From the NCBI GenBank assembly GCA_003278735.1, contig QCDO01000005.1:36356-100355 (forward strand): a stretch of DNA of 64,000 nt, written 5' to 3'. Shown one piece after another: positions 49,071 to 59,287 of the stretch. Both the position numbers and the translations under genes were made by a program. This stretch comes from Prochlorococcus sp. AG-355-J09. Its GTDB lineage: Bacteria; Cyanobacteriota; Cyanobacteriia; PCC-6307; Cyanobiaceae. The notes under the pieces are model-generated. The model was not told the DNA's origin, made no database searches, and saw only the letters and a list, made by a program, of their open reading frames with translations. Positions within the stretch are counted from its first letter, which is position 1, and the number at the start of each line of letters is the position of its first letter.

Positions 49071-49979
49071 GTGAATTTCTGGGGAATTATAAATTTAAAG
49101 CTTTTATTAGATGTCTTATTTGCTGTTGGTTTCGGACTTTTATTATTCTCTAGAGTAAAAGAACAACGGACATTATGGCTTCTAAGAGGATATTTGTTTT
49201 TAGTATCATCCGCATGGTTTATTCAAAGATATGCATACTTACCACTAACATCAAAATTAATTGATGCTGTAGTCCTAGCTTGCTCTCTCTCATTAGCAAT
49301 CCTTTGGCAAGGAGAGTTAAGAAGATTAATGGAACTACTAGGCACTGGAAGACTAGCTGTATTACTTGGCAATCCACCAAAGGAATTTAGAGCAACTTCA
49401 ACTACCATTACTCAGTTAGTTGATACTGCAGGTAAACTCTCTCAAAATAGAAGAGGCGCTTTAATCGTTGTAGATTTGGGGAGTGATTTAAGACCTGAAG
49501 ATTTTTTATATTCTGGTACCAATATTGAGGCACAATTATCAACTGACCTTTTAATAAATCTTTTTGCAACAGATACGCCCTTACATGATGGAGCAGTTCT
49601 TGTTAAAGGGAATAAAATAATTTCTGCTGGAGTAATACTTCCTCTCTCAAGACAAGGGATAAGTAGATACGGCACAAGACATTTAGCAGCATTAGGAATT
49701 ACAGAAAGATTTGACAGATGTATTTGTATTGTTGTTTCTGAAGAAACAGGTACGTTATCATTAGCAAGCCAAGGCAAACTCGAAAGGCCAATAACCAGTA
49801 GCAGATTACAAGAACTTCTTGCAAAATTGATTGGTAATCAAAACTCTATGGGGGCAAATAAAGCATCTTTAAGTAAAAATGTCTTGTCCCAAAATACAGA
49901 CTCAAGTGATAATATCATCAGTGATATTAGTAAAAAAGAGTCAGAAAAATCAGAAATTTTTATTAACAAAAAGGATTAA
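49071..49979 (+). CDS. cdaA: Diadenylate cyclase CdaA (c-di-AMP synthase)
   Basis: A 302-residue protein with about three membrane helices (residues about 9-80) and a DisA_N/DAC domain (about 95-250) that makes c-di-AMP from two ATP. The DGA motif is at 173-175 (TPLHDGAVLV). The second motif reads RHL at 203-205 (YGTRHLAAL) where the DAC consensus is RHR. A Ser/Asn-rich tail of about 40 residues follows. It starts with GTG 34 bases after lysA; uppS begins 3 bases after its stop. In other bacteria cdaA is linked to glmM and cell-wall control; here it is linked to uppS. Confidence 0.93.
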   Translation: MNFWGIINLKLLLDVLFAVGFGLLLFSRVKEQRTLWLLRGYLFLVSSAWFIQRYAYLPLTSKLIDAVVLACSLSLAILWQGELRRLMELLGTGRLAVLLGNPPKEFRATSTTITQLVDTAGKLSQNRRGALIVVDLGSDLRPEDFLYSGTNIEAQLSTDLLINLFATDTPLHDGAVLVKGNKIISAGVILPLSRQGISRYGTRHLAALGITERFDRCICIVVSEETGTLSLASQGKLERPITSSRLQELLAKLIGNQNSMGANKASLSKNVLSQNTDSSDNIISDISKKESEKSEIFINKKD

Positions 49980-49982
49980 CTA

Positions 49983-50786
49983 ATGAGTTTAGAAAAAGTA
50001 ATAGACGATAAAATTAGTGCCTTATTAATGAAAATAGATAAGCAAAAATTGCCCAAACATGTAGCCATAATCATGGATGGTAATGGGAGATGGGCAACTA
50101 AAAAAGGTTTACCAAGATCATTTGGACATAAACAGGGAGTTAGTGTATTAAAAAAAGTTCTCAAAGCTGCAAAAAATTTAGGTTGTAAAGTAATTACTGT
50201 TTATGCTTTTTCAACTGAGAATTGGACAAGACCAACAAAAGAAGTGGATTTTCTAATAAATCTTTTTAGCGAAGTTTTAAATACAGAAATTAAAGAGATA
50301 CATGAAGAATCAACAAAAATAAAATTTATTGGAGATTTAACTCCTTTCCCAAAAAATTTAAAAGAACTAATCTTTAGTTCAGAATCACTTACTAAAAACA
50401 ATAATAAATTTTTATTCAATGTTTGCGTTAATTACGGAGGTAGACAAGAAATAGTAAATGTTGCAAAAGAATTAGCATTAAAATCTTCTATTGGAGAAAT
50501 AAAACCAAGTGAAATTAATGAAGAATTATTTAATTCAGAGCTATTAACTAAAGGGATTAACGATCCAGAATTACTAATAAGAACTAGTGGCGAAAAAAGG
50601 ATAAGTAATTTTTTATTATGGCAATTAGCATATTCAGAAATTTATATATCTGACGTACTTTGGCCAGAGTTCAATGAGCATGAATTTCTTAAAGCAATAA
50701 TTGATTACCAATCAAGAAATAGACGTTTCGGCGGTATAGAATCATTACCAAATGAATCTTTTGAAGATTCTCAATATTTTTCCTAA
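49983..50786 (+). CDS. uppS: Isoprenyl transferase (undecaprenyl diphosphate synthase)
   Basis: A 267-residue cis-prenyltransferase that makes the long-chain polyprenyl diphosphate used as carrier lipid in peptidoglycan and polysaccharide synthesis. The catalytic segment is [15 protein letters not shown] with Asp32; [22 protein letters not shown] and the late [25 protein letters not shown] region (split blocks) are family hallmarks. It begins 3 bases after cdaA. The product chain length cannot be read from sequence. Confidence 0.95.
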   Translation: MSLEKVIDDKISALLMKIDKQKLPKHVAIIMDGNGRWATKKGLPRSFGHKQGVSVLKKVLKAAKNLGCKVITVYAFSTENWTRPTKEVDFLINLFSEVLNTEIKEIHEESTKIKFIGDLTPFPKNLKELIFSSESLTKNNNKFLFNVCVNYGGRQEIVNVAKELALKSSIGEIKPSEINEELFNSELLTKGINDPELLIRTSGEKRISNFLLWQLAYSEIYISDVLWPEFNEHEFLKAIIDYQSRNRRFGGIESLPNESFEDSQYFS

Positions 50787-50791
50787 TAAAA

Positions 50792-51799
50792 ATGGCTATT
50801 TCGAATAATCAGTTATTAAAAGAAATTAGGTTCGATTGGAATAAAGAGGAGATATTGGAAATACTTAATATGCCTCTTATTGATTTAATGTGGGAATCGC
50901 AGACTATTCATAGGAAATTCAACAAATACGACATTCAATTAGCATCATTGTTCAGCGTAAAAACAGGTGGATGTGAGGAGAATTGTTCGTACTGTAGCCA
51001 ATCAATATATAGTGCTAGCGAAATCAAAAGTCATCCACAATTTCAAGTAGAAGAGGTTTTAGCAAGAGCTCAAATAGCAAAAAATGAGGGTGCAGATAGG
51101 TTTTGTATGGGTTGGGCGTGGAGAGAAATTAGAGATGGGAAATCTTTTAATGCAATGTTAGAGATGGTTAGAGGTGTTAGAGATTTAGGAATGGAAGCAT
51201 GCGTTACAGCTGGGATGCTTACAGAAGAACAAGCTTCCAGACTGGCTGATGCAGGTTTAACCGCTTATAACCACAATCTTGATACTAGTCCTGAGCATTA
51301 TAAAAATATTATTACAACAAGAACTTATCAAGACAGACTTGATACTATCAAGAGAGTAAGGAATGCAGGAATAAATGTTTGTTGTGGAGGGATAATAGGT
51401 TTGGGTGAAACTAATGGCGATAGAGCATCTCTTTTGAAAGTGCTTTCAAACATGAATCCACACCCTGAAAGTGTTCCTATAAATTCATTAGTAGCTATTG
51501 AAGGTACTGGTCTAGAACATAATCAAGAAATTGATTCAATAGAAATGATAAGGATGATAGCTACAGCAAGAATTCTTATGCCTAAAAGTAAAATAAGATT
51601 AAGTGCAGGGCGAGAAAAGCTTTCGAAAGAAGCCCAAATTTTATGTTTTCAATGTGGGGCAAATTCAATTTTTTATGGGGATGAATTACTCACAACTTCA
51701 AATCCATCTTTTCAATCAGACAGAAAACTTCTTAAAGAGGTAGGAGTATCATTTAACAAAGATTTTGAAACTTGTGAAAAAACATTATCTTCTTTATGA
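50792..51799 (+). CDS. bioB: Biotin synthase
   Basis: A 335-residue radical SAM enzyme inserting sulfur into dethiobiotin. The 4Fe-4S cluster cysteines are Cys61, Cys65 and Cys68 in [18 protein letters not shown] and GGIIGLGET are further family blocks, and SAGRE near the C-terminus contributes the Arg that binds the second cluster. The stop overlaps the start of trhO by 4 bases (ATGA). bioB lies 5 bases after uppS. Confidence 0.97.
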   Translation: MAISNNQLLKEIRFDWNKEEILEILNMPLIDLMWESQTIHRKFNKYDIQLASLFSVKTGGCEENCSYCSQSIYSASEIKSHPQFQVEEVLARAQIAKNEGADRFCMGWAWREIRDGKSFNAMLEMVRGVRDLGMEACVTAGMLTEEQASRLADAGLTAYNHNLDTSPEHYKNIITTRTYQDRLDTIKRVRNAGINVCCGGIIGLGETNGDRASLLKVLSNMNPHPESVPINSLVAIEGTGLEHNQEIDSIEMIRMIATARILMPKSKIRLSAGREKLSKEAQILCFQCGANSIFYGDELLTTSNPSFQSDRKLLKEVGVSFNKDFETCEKTLSSL

Positions 51800-52728
51800 A
51801 AGTCAAAAATTATAAAATAGTTTCTCTTTACTCTTTCTTCCCATTTCAAGAAAACTTAATTATTGATCTAAAAAATAAATTATTAGAAATCGAAAATGAA
51901 AACGATCTTTCAGGTTTATTAATTTTTGCAAGTGAGGGGATTAATGGGACTATTTGTGCTGAGAAAAATGTAATTGATATCGTTATTAATTTACTTAATA
52001 AATATGCAGATAATAGAAATTTGAATATTAAAGTAAACTTTTCAAAAGAGAAAGTCTTCAAAAAATTAAAAATAAAAGTTAAGAAAGAAATAGTTACCAT
52101 GGGTGTCCCTGAAATAAATCCTTCAGAAAATAATGGGACCTATATTGACTCAGCAGATTGGAATAAGTTAATTAAAAATCAAAATACAATAGTCATTGAT
52201 ACAAGAAATCATTATGAGGTTGCTTTAGGTACATTTAAGAACTCTATAAACCCAAATACAAGAAACTTCAGCGAATTCCCCAATTGGGTAGATGAACATT
52301 TAAAGACCCATTTAGAAAATAAAGAGTTTACAAATATAGCGATGTTTTGTACCGGAGGAATAAGATGTGAAAAAGCTACGAGTTTATTGAAAAAGAAAGG
52401 TTATAAAAATATTTATCACCTACAAGGGGGCATCCTTCAATACCTTGCTGATATACCAAAAGAAAAAAATTTATTTGAAGGTGAATGTTATGTTTTTGAT
52501 AAAAGAGTTGCCTTAGATCAGGAATTAGAAAAAGGCTCCTACTCCATTTGTCATGCTTGTGGAATGCCAGTTTCAATTCAAGATCAAGAAAGAAAAGAAT
52601 ATATAAAGGGTATCCAATGTCATTTCTGCATAGACCAATTCAGTGATGATGATAGGAAAAGGTTTGAAGAAAGACAAAAACAAATCGATAGATTAAAAGT
52701 GGAAAATCATAAAATCATTAAGGACTAA
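51796..52728 (+). CDS. trhO: tRNA uridine(34) hydroxylase TrhO (rhodanese-like)
   Basis: A 310-residue YceA-family protein. The N-terminal UPF0176 domain contains [11 protein letters not shown], and a rhodanese domain follows with catalytic Cys185 in [14 protein letters not shown]-terminal zinc-ribbon-like part has CHAC and CHFC. In E. coli and B. subtilis TrhO hydroxylates U34 of several tRNAs in an O2-dependent way; the same is inferred here. It overlaps bioB by 4 bases. Confidence 0.93.
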   Translation: MKVKNYKIVSLYSFFPFQENLIIDLKNKLLEIENENDLSGLLIFASEGINGTICAEKNVIDIVINLLNKYADNRNLNIKVNFSKEKVFKKLKIKVKKEIVTMGVPEINPSENNGTYIDSADWNKLIKNQNTIVIDTRNHYEVALGTFKNSINPNTRNFSEFPNWVDEHLKTHLENKEFTNIAMFCTGGIRCEKATSLLKKKGYKNIYHLQGGILQYLADIPKEKNLFEGECYVFDKRVALDQELEKGSYSICHACGMPVSIQDQERKEYIKGIQCHFCIDQFSDDDRKRFEERQKQIDRLKVENHKIIKD

Positions 52729-52739
52729 TTTTCAAAATC

Positions 52740-53240
52740 ATGAAAGTTGAAGAATTAGAAAAATTAGCAGTATCAATTGGACTATTAATTAAAATTCAAG
52801 TTAGAGAAACTCTCGGATTATGTTTCTTTAGAATCGTTATAGCAGAACAGAAAGATAACATAATTAAGATTTGGGCTGAAATGAAAGGTTGGACTTATTT
52901 AAAAAAACAAGGTATTCAGCTTGATACATTAAGAATCCTTAGTAAAGCTCCTGCTTTTGTTTCGGAATTAATATGGGCAACAACTATGGCTTGGACAATT
53001 GAAAAAAAATCAAGCAACAAAGTAAGACTTTTAGCTATTTTTGATAGTGAAGGATATAGTAAAAAACTTATAAGGTATTTTAAGTTGATAGGATTCAAAA
53101 TTGTAAAAGAAGTTGGTTCTAGCCCTGTAGATCTTTTATTAAGATTGGTTTGGGGAGGTGCAGGTACACTTATGAACGGAGAATGTATTTCTATATTGAA
53201 AAAACTTGAAAAGAAACTCTCTTTAATTGAAGAAAGTTAA
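52740..53240 (+). CDS. Conserved cyanobacterial protein of unknown function
   Basis: A 166-residue soluble protein without recognised family. Visible features are WAEMKGWTYLKKQGIQLDTLRIL in the middle (about 41-63), GYSKKLIRYFKLIGFKIVKEVGS near 102-124, which resembles the end of a GNAT fold, and VDLLLRLVWGGAGTLMNG. An acetyltransferase-like fold is a guess. It follows trhO by 11 bases in the lysA-cdaA-uppS-bioB run and interlocks stop codons with convergent lipA (TTAA at 53237-53240). Confidence 0.7.
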   Translation: MKVEELEKLAVSIGLLIKIQVRETLGLCFFRIVIAEQKDNIIKIWAEMKGWTYLKKQGIQLDTLRILSKAPAFVSELIWATTMAWTIEKKSSNKVRLLAIFDSEGYSKKLIRYFKLIGFKIVKEVGSSPVDLLLRLVWGGAGTLMNGECISILKKLEKKLSLIEES

Positions 53241-54136
53241 CCCGCATGATAACTACTTCTAACTAAAGGGCCAGAAGATACTTTTTTGAATCCTAATTCC
53301 TTAGAGAAGCGATATAAATATTCAAACACTGATGGATCCCAGTATTTCTTAACTGCCAAATGATTGAATGAGGGCCTTAAATATTGGCCAATTGTAATTT
53401 GATCACAATCTATTTTTTTTAGGTCATAAATTGTATTTTTTATTTCATCCAATGTTTCCCCAAGGCCTAACATAATGCCTGATTTAGTTTTAATATGAGG
53501 AGCAATATCTTTTGCCTTTTCTAGTAAACTTAGGGATTTTTTATAATTTGCACCCCTCCTAACTTCTTTTTGCAGTCTCTCAACAGTTTCAAGATTATGA
53601 TTAAAGCATACTGGATCTTTTTCTAAAATCATCTTCAATCTCTTAGTCTGAAGGTTATTAGTTTCATTAAAATTTTTACCCCCTCCCCATAAATCGGGAG
53701 TTAAAACCTCTATTTTAATTGTTGAATCTATTTTTCTAATCTCATCAATTGTAGTTATAAATAAATTTGCTCCATGATCAGGGAGATCGTCTCTAGCTAC
53801 AGATGTCAAAACAACATATTTCAAATTTAGTACTTTCACTGCTTCAGCGACTTGAGTACATTCATCAATATTGATAGAACTTGGTCTACCTTTATTTACC
53901 TGACAAAAAGCACATGAACGAGAACATATCGATCCACCAAGTAAAAAAGTGGCTGTTCCTGAGGCGTAACATTCTGCTCTATTTGGACATCTTGCTTCTT
54001 CACAAATAGTATGAATATTTGATTTTTTTATGAGAGTTTGTATTTTTTCGAACTCTGAAGCTTTACTAATAGGAAATTTAATCCAAGAAGGAAGTCTTAA
54101 GATTTTTTCTTTCTTAATTATATTATTGTCTCTCAT
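53237..54136 (-). CDS. lipA: Lipoyl synthase
   Basis: A 299-residue radical SAM enzyme that inserts two sulfurs into octanoyl groups on lipoyl domains. The auxiliary cluster cysteines are Cys45, Cys50 and Cys56 (CEEARCPNRAEC); the radical SAM cysteines are Cys71, Cys75 and Cys78 (CSRSCAFC). The C-terminal RSSYHAG has the family's RSSY serine ligand. Prochlorococcus often has two LipA-type proteins, so a paralogue may exist outside the window. It starts 3 bases after recR. Confidence 0.96.
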   Translation of the reverse strand: MRDNNIIKKEKILRLPSWIKFPISKASEFEKIQTLIKKSNIHTICEEARCPNRAECYASGTATFLLGGSICSRSCAFCQVNKGRPSSINIDECTQVAEAVKVLNLKYVVLTSVARDDLPDHGANLFITTIDEIRKIDSTIKIEVLTPDLWGGGKNFNETNNLQTKRLKMILEKDPVCFNHNLETVERLQKEVRRGANYKKSLSLLEKAKDIAPHIKTKSGIMLGLGETLDEIKNTIYDLKKIDCDQITIGQYLRPSFNHLAVKKYWDPSVFEYLYRFSKELGFKKVSSGPLVRSSYHAG

Positions 54137-54139
54137 TGT

Positions 54140-54739
54140 CTAATTTAGTTTTGTTCTTCCCTCTAACGCCCTTGCAAGTGTAACTTCATCAACATATTCA
54201 AGTTCACTGCCCATTGGAAGACCATATGCAATCCTCGTAACTTTAGTAAAAGGAGCTAACAATTTCCCAATATAAAGACTTGTTGTATCTCCCTCAACAC
54301 TGGGGGTCAATGCCAATATGATCTCATCTATTTCAGACTTACTAACTCTTTCTACCAAGCTTCTTATTTCCAAGAGTTCGGGGCCAACAGAATCCATTGG
54401 AGATATTAAACCACCAATAACATGGTAAACACCTTTAAATTCTCTGGCGCGCTCCAAAGCAAGCAAATCTTTAGTTTCTGCTACTACACAGATGAGTTTT
54501 TGATTTCTTTCAGTATTTTTACAAATTTCACATTCATCTTCTGAAGTCAAATTGAAACATTTTTTGCAACGACCAACATTACTATGTGCTTCTAACAGAG
54601 CCTTTGAAAAATCTCTTATTGTACTTTCAGGTTGTTTTAAAATAAACAGGGCTAATCGTTGCGCTGTTCTTGGACCAATCCCTGGGAATTTCTCAAAATG
54701 ACCAATTAATTTTGAAAGCGGTTTGGTATAAGTAATCAA
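54140..54739 (-). CDS. recR: Recombination protein RecR
   Basis: A 199-residue DNA-binding protein of the RecFOR gap-repair pathway. The helix-hairpin-helix [15 protein letters not shown] (about 18-32) is followed by a C4 zinc site (Cys58, Cys61, Cys70, Cys73) and a Toprim domain ([14 protein letters not shown], then [15 protein letters not shown]). It starts with TTG; alignment with RecR N-termini (YTKPL) supports this start. It heads a two-gene run with lipA. Confidence 0.96.
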   Translation of the reverse strand: MITYTKPLSKLIGHFEKFPGIGPRTAQRLALFILKQPESTIRDFSKALLEAHSNVGRCKKCFNLTSEDECEICKNTERNQKLICVVAETKDLLALERAREFKGVYHVIGGLISPMDSVGPELLEIRSLVERVSKSEIDEIILALTPSVEGDTTSLYIGKLLAPFTKVTRIAYGLPMGSELEYVDEVTLARALEGRTKLN

Positions 54740-54842
54740 AATTAAACTATTTCTAGGAATAATTTAGACGCAAAATTCTGAATTGCCATAATTGTTTGCT
54801 TTTAATGTCTTATTATGTTTTTAGTTAGTAATTTCAAACAAA

Positions 54843-55400
54843 ATGAAAAATATTAAATTTAATCCTTTCAAATATTTATTTTTGATTTTTTTGTGTTTAA
54901 CTCTGAGTGCTTGTAGTGGCGGACTAAATGCGGGATTAGAAGCTTATCAAAGTCCAGATGGAAGATATGCCTTTTTGTATCCAACAGGATGGACTAGAGT
55001 AAAAGTCGATGGAGGTCCTGAAATTATTTATCATGATCTTATAAACAGTAATGAGACCTTAAGTTTAGTTATTTCTGATTTAAATAAAGAGATTCAATTA
55101 GAGCAATTAGGAAGCCCAAGTGAAGTAGGTCAAACATTAATTGATAAAGTTATTGCTCCCGAAGGTTCAGGTAGAGAGGTAAAACTCATAAATGCCAATA
55201 AGAGGGAGGCATCCAATCATATTTTCTATGATTTAGAATATGAATTAAATTTAAATGAACAGGCCAGACACGAATTAGCTACTGTCGTAATTGATAGAGG
55301 AACACTTTACACTTTCGCTGTGGGAACAAATGAAGAGAGATGGAATAGAGTTGACGGTATGTTTAGCAATGTAATTGAATCATTTAATTTTTTAATATAG
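54843..55400 (+). CDS. CyanoP, PsbP-like lipoprotein of photosystem II
   Basis: A 185-residue lipoprotein with signal sequence and lipobox LSAC (lipid-modified Cys24). The PsbP domain begins at YQSPDGRYAFLYPTGWTRVKV (about 35-55) and includes DLEYELN and LYTFAVGTNEERW late in the chain. CyanoP sits on the lumenal side of thylakoids and assists photosystem II assembly in other cyanobacteria. It is divergent from recR over 103 bases and ends 15 bases before the convergent exporter gene. Confidence 0.92.
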   Translation: MKNIKFNPFKYLFLIFLCLTLSACSGGLNAGLEAYQSPDGRYAFLYPTGWTRVKVDGGPEIIYHDLINSNETLSLVISDLNKEIQLEQLGSPSEVGQTLIDKVIAPEGSGREVKLINANKREASNHIFYDLEYELNLNEQARHELATVVIDRGTLYTFAVGTNEERWNRVDGMFSNVIESFNFLI

Positions 55401-55415
55401 TTTAAAAATTTCATA

Positions 55416-57188
55416 TTAGATTCCTACTTGAACGTTCCATAAATCAGCATATATTTTATTCTGATCTAAAAGATTTTCATGTTTTCCGCTTTCAACTATT
55501 TTACCTTTATCAATAACGACAATATTATCTGCATTTTTTATGGTGCTTAATCTATGAGCTATTACTATTGTTGTTCTTTCTTTGGTGATTTTAGATAATG
55601 ATTTTTGAATTAAAGCCTCTGTTTCATTATCAACTGAGGCTGTAGCTTCATCTAATATTAATATTGGAGCATCCTTTAAAACAGCTCTCGCCAAAGCAAT
55701 TCTTTGACGTTGTCCGCCCGAGAGCCTTTGGCCCCTTTCCCCCACTATAGTTTTATAACCATCTGGTAATTGTTCAATAAATTTATGAGCTTCCGCAATC
55801 TTTGAAGCTTTAATGATATCTTTAAGACTTGGGTTGATTGAGCCATAAGCAATATTTTCTTGTACACTTCCATGAAATAAATAAGTTTCTTGACTTACTA
55901 AAGAAATACACTTTCTTAAATCTCTCAAATTTATTTCTTTAATAGAAACCCCATTCAAGGTTATTGAACCATTTTTACTATCATAAATCCTAAGAAGTAA
56001 TTTTATTATTGTACTTTTCCCGGAACCTGTTAAACCAACAATTCCTAATGTTGAGTTATTTTCAATTTTGAAATTTATGTTTTTTAAAGTTAAATCTCTT
56101 CCTGGATAATTAAAATTTACATTATTAAAAATAATTTCTCCTTTGATATCTTTAGGTTCAATTTTTATTTTTCCATCTTTTATTTTTATAGGCGTATCTA
56201 TGAGATCAATTACTCTATCTATTGAAGCCATAGATCTCTGAAAATCATCTAAAACATGCCCCAAAGTAGTTAAAGGCCATAATAGTCTTTGTGTAATAAA
56301 CACTAAAAAACTATAAGTTCCTACATCAAGTGTATTGTTCCAAGTTTGGAAACCTCCAATTAATAGAATAGCTATAAAAGCAAATAAGATTGCAAATCTT
56401 ATAAGAGGGATAAAAGCAGAAGATAATTTTATTGCAGCCTTATTACTTCTTTGATAATCGAGACTTTCTTTATTTAATCTATTTAGTTCCCATTTCTCTT
56501 TAGTAAAACTTTTTATGGTTAGAATTCCACTTAAATTATTATTAAGTCTTGATGCCAACAGTCCAGCTTTATTTCTAACATCTCTGTATTTTGGAGCAAG
56601 CTTCCTTTGAAATTTAATTGATCCTAAAAATATTATTGGAATAGGAAAGAAAGCAAATAAAGCAATTTTTGGAGCGACAAAAATCATTGTGCCCCCAATT
56701 ATTAAAACAGTTATAAATAACTGAATAATCTGATTAGCCCCTTGGTCTAAAAATCTCTCGAGTTGATTTATATCATCATTCAAAATGGATAAAAGCCTTC
56801 CAGTATTATCATTTTCAAAAAAATCCATATCTAATTCCTGGATATGCTCATAAGCTTTTATTCTTAATTTATGTTGCGATAGCTGAGCCAAATTTCTCCA
56901 TAAAATCGAATATAAATATTCAAAGGAGGATTCTCCAGACCAAACTATTCCTGAAGCAAATGCAAGAAAAATCAATTGTGATGGAACTTCTTTTATCCCA
57001 AAACCAGCAATCCATGAATTCTGTTCTTTTACAACGATATCAACTGCAAGACCAATTATTACAGGGGGAGCTAAGTCTAATATTTTATTAATTATAGAAC
57101 TAAGAAAAGCAAAAAAAAGTAACCATCTTTCTTCAATCAGATTTAAATAAAGTCTAATTATTGGATTTTGGTTGTTCTTAGACCTCAT
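55416..57188 (-). CDS. ABC exporter, fused permease and ATPase (MsbA/MDR-like)
   Basis: A 590-residue half-transporter: six membrane helices (about 25-315) followed by the ATPase. Walker A is GLTGSGKS (385-392), the signature is LSGGQRQRIALARAV and Walker B is ILILDEATASVD, with the His switch in IAHRLSTI. As a homodimer it would export lipids or hydrophobic compounds. The substrate is unknown. A small secreted-protein gene lies 10 bases upstream on the same strand and is probably co-transcribed. Confidence 0.93.
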   Translation of the reverse strand: MRSKNNQNPIIRLYLNLIEERWLLFFAFLSSIINKILDLAPPVIIGLAVDIVVKEQNSWIAGFGIKEVPSQLIFLAFASGIVWSGESSFEYLYSILWRNLAQLSQHKLRIKAYEHIQELDMDFFENDNTGRLLSILNDDINQLERFLDQGANQIIQLFITVLIIGGTMIFVAPKIALFAFFPIPIIFLGSIKFQRKLAPKYRDVRNKAGLLASRLNNNLSGILTIKSFTKEKWELNRLNKESLDYQRSNKAAIKLSSAFIPLIRFAILFAFIAILLIGGFQTWNNTLDVGTYSFLVFITQRLLWPLTTLGHVLDDFQRSMASIDRVIDLIDTPIKIKDGKIKIEPKDIKGEIIFNNVNFNYPGRDLTLKNINFKIENNSTLGIVGLTGSGKSTIIKLLLRIYDSKNGSITLNGVSIKEINLRDLRKCISLVSQETYLFHGSVQENIAYGSINPSLKDIIKASKIAEAHKFIEQLPDGYKTIVGERGQRLSGGQRQRIALARAVLKDAPILILDEATASVDNETEALIQKSLSKITKERTTIVIAHRLSTIKNADNIVVIDKGKIVESGKHENLLDQNKIYADLWNVQVGI

Positions 57189-57198
57189 AAAATAACAA

Positions 57199-57492
57199 TT
57201 AAATTTTTCTATTATGATTTAAATTTTCTTTAGTTTCTAATCTACATTTTGTTTTGGCATCTTGATGACTTGCAGTTTGTTTAAATTCTTCGTAGTAACA
57301 ATCACAAGTTTTTTTCGCAATTTCCTCACTATAGACTATTTCTGCTTTCAACATCTCCTCTTTGACACTCTGAAGACAAAATAATTTTATGATTGAATTT
57401 TGTTTAGTTTGAGCTAAATAATAACTATTAAAAGAGTTGAATAGGATTATCAGATTCACAAAAATAAAGAATCTATTTTCGCTAGCTTTCAT
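57199..57492 (-). CDS. Small exported cysteine-containing protein, unknown
   Basis: A 97-residue protein with an N-terminal hydrophobic segment (about 8-26) that looks like a signal peptide or anchor. The remaining part has four cysteines (LFCLQS, KTCDCYYEEF, TKCRLE), consistent with disulfides outside the cytoplasm. CDCYYEEF followed about fifteen residues later by a further Cys is reminiscent of small secreted cyanobacterial proteins, but I cannot name the family. It is sandwiched between deaD (9 bases) and the ABC exporter (10 bases); cargo or helper status is untested. Confidence 0.6.
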   Translation of the reverse strand: MKASENRFFIFVNLIILFNSFNSYYLAQTKQNSIIKLFCLQSVKEEMLKAEIVYSEEIAKKTCDCYYEEFKQTASHQDAKTKCRLETKENLNHNRKI

Positions 57493-57501
57493 TTTCTATA
57501 C

Positions 57502-59283
57502 CTAGTTTCTGACTTTAATTTTTTTTAATTTATTTTTAGTTTCTCTATGCAGATCTCTTGGTAAATCTACCAAACTGTAATCATTAAAAATCTGTATCTT
57601 ACCTATGGATCTACCATTTATATTAGTTGAATTACAGATTGAGGATATAATATTTGCAACTCTAACCCCATCAAATTTACCAAAGTTAAATTTATAGGTT
57701 TCAAAAGAATCATTTTGATAATTATTTCTTCTATTTGAATTTCTCATACGACTATTACTATTTCTATTTGATCTATTGCGATCAATATTATTTTGTTTAT
57801 TAATCCAAGAATCATCGTCATTAACAAAAAATGATTTATTACCTATTACTAAATTAATCGCAGCCATTGCAATATTTGAGTCATCCATAGAGTATTTTTC
57901 TTTTAAATTATCAAGTACATCAATAATCAAAGCTTTATTTTCTTCATTTTCATCTTTAGCTAAAGAACTCTCATTAACATTATCTATAAGTTTTTCCATC
58001 CTTTTTTCATTTATTATTTTATTACTTGGTATATTAATTTCTTCAATCTTGGTTCTTGTTGAGTTTTCTAAGTTTCTTAGAAAATGTTTTTCTCTTTGGT
58101 TAACAAATAAAATTGCTTCTCCTGATCTGCCCGCCCTTCCAGTTCTTCCAATTCTATGAGTATATGTTTCCTTGTCAAAAGGAAAATCGTAATTAACAAC
58201 AAGTTTTATCCTTTCAACATCTAATCCTCTAGCTGCGACATCAGTTGCAACAAGGATATTAATAAATCCTTTTTTCAATCTGTCTACAGTATTTTCTCTT
58301 TGATTTTGAGGTATATCTCCATTAAGTACTGCCACAGTATGACCTGAATTCTCTAAAGCTTCAGCTATTGAAGTAGTAAGTAGTTTTGTCCTAACAAAAA
58401 TAATTACTCCCTCGTTATTAAGTTCTAGTATTCTTTTTAAAGCATCTAACTTATGATGCCTTTGTACATATAGAAATTTTTGCGAAATTAATTGAGTTTC
58501 TTTTTTGACACTTTTGATTAATATTTCGGCGGGATCATTTAGATATTTTTTTGCTATATTTTTTATCTCACTAGGCATTGTTGCTGAAAACAATACCATC
58601 TGCTTATTTTCTGGAAGTTGATCTATTATCCATTCAATATCTTCAAGAAAACCCATGTTTAACATTTCATCTGCCTCATCTAAAACAAGACAATTTATAT
58701 CTTTAATTTTAAAAGTCCCCTGCCTTATATGATCCATTATTCGGCCTGGGGTCCCAACTACTACGTCAACTTTTCTTTTTAATGCAGAAATTTGATTTCG
58801 ATAGTCGGTACCTCCATATATTGCAACCGTCTTAAAATTGCTAGATTCAGAACTATAACTTTTAAAAGATTCTGCCACTTGAGTTGCTAATTCTCTTGTA
58901 GGAGTCATAACTAAAACCTTGGCATTTAATTCTTTATTATCTGTTAGTTTTTCTATTAATGGCAATGCGAAAGCTGCAGTCTTTCCTGTTCCTGTTTGTG
59001 CTTGGCCTAGTAAATCCCTGCCTAACATTAATTCGGGAATTGCAGCTTTTTGGATGGGAGTTGGATTTTTATATCCTTTATTTTTTAACGAGTTTAAGAT
59101 CGATTGATTAAACCCAAAATCGAGAAATCCATTCTCACTATCATCTCCTTTCGATACTTCTAATAGTTGAGATTCAATTTCTTTTTTGTTATCTAAGTTC
59201 TTGAACTCTAGTAGCGAAGAATCTTCATTCTGAGACTTTTCCTGCTCACTACCAAGAGAGTTACAATCTTTTTTTAAAGCCAT
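57502..59283 (-). CDS. deaD: DEAD-box RNA helicase (DeaD/CsdA type)
   Basis: A 593-residue helicase. After an acidic N-terminus (about 1-50), the Q motif GFNQSILNSLKNKGYKNPTPIQ, motif I AQTGTGKT (95-102), motif II DEAD (202-205), motif III SAT and motif VI HRIGRTGRAGR are all present. A basic Arg/Asn-rich linker (about 500-530) leads to a C-terminal DbpA-like RNA-binding domain (about 535-590). Such enzymes unwind structured RNA in ribosome assembly and cold acclimation. The ATG is preceded within five bases by a strong hairpin (59288-59316), suggesting post-transcriptional control. Confidence 0.95.
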   Translation of the reverse strand: MALKKDCNSLGSEQEKSQNEDSSLLEFKNLDNKKEIESQLLEVSKGDDSENGFLDFGFNQSILNSLKNKGYKNPTPIQKAAIPELMLGRDLLGQAQTGTGKTAAFALPLIEKLTDNKELNAKVLVMTPTRELATQVAESFKSYSSESSNFKTVAIYGGTDYRNQISALKRKVDVVVGTPGRIMDHIRQGTFKIKDINCLVLDEADEMLNMGFLEDIEWIIDQLPENKQMVLFSATMPSEIKNIAKKYLNDPAEILIKSVKKETQLISQKFLYVQRHHKLDALKRILELNNEGVIIFVRTKLLTTSIAEALENSGHTVAVLNGDIPQNQRENTVDRLKKGFINILVATDVAARGLDVERIKLVVNYDFPFDKETYTHRIGRTGRAGRSGEAILFVNQREKHFLRNLENSTRTKIEEINIPSNKIINEKRMEKLIDNVNESSLAKDENEENKALIIDVLDNLKEKYSMDDSNIAMAAINLVIGNKSFFVNDDDSWINKQNNIDRNRSNRNSNSRMRNSNRRNNYQNDSFETYKFNFGKFDGVRVANIISSICNSTNINGRSIGKIQIFNDYSLVDLPRDLHRETKNKLKKIKVRN

Positions 59284-59287
59284 TTTA

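Noticed and set aside
49442..49777. Minus-strand open frame of 111 codons
   Set aside because: It is antisense to the DAC domain of cdaA and has no recognisable content.
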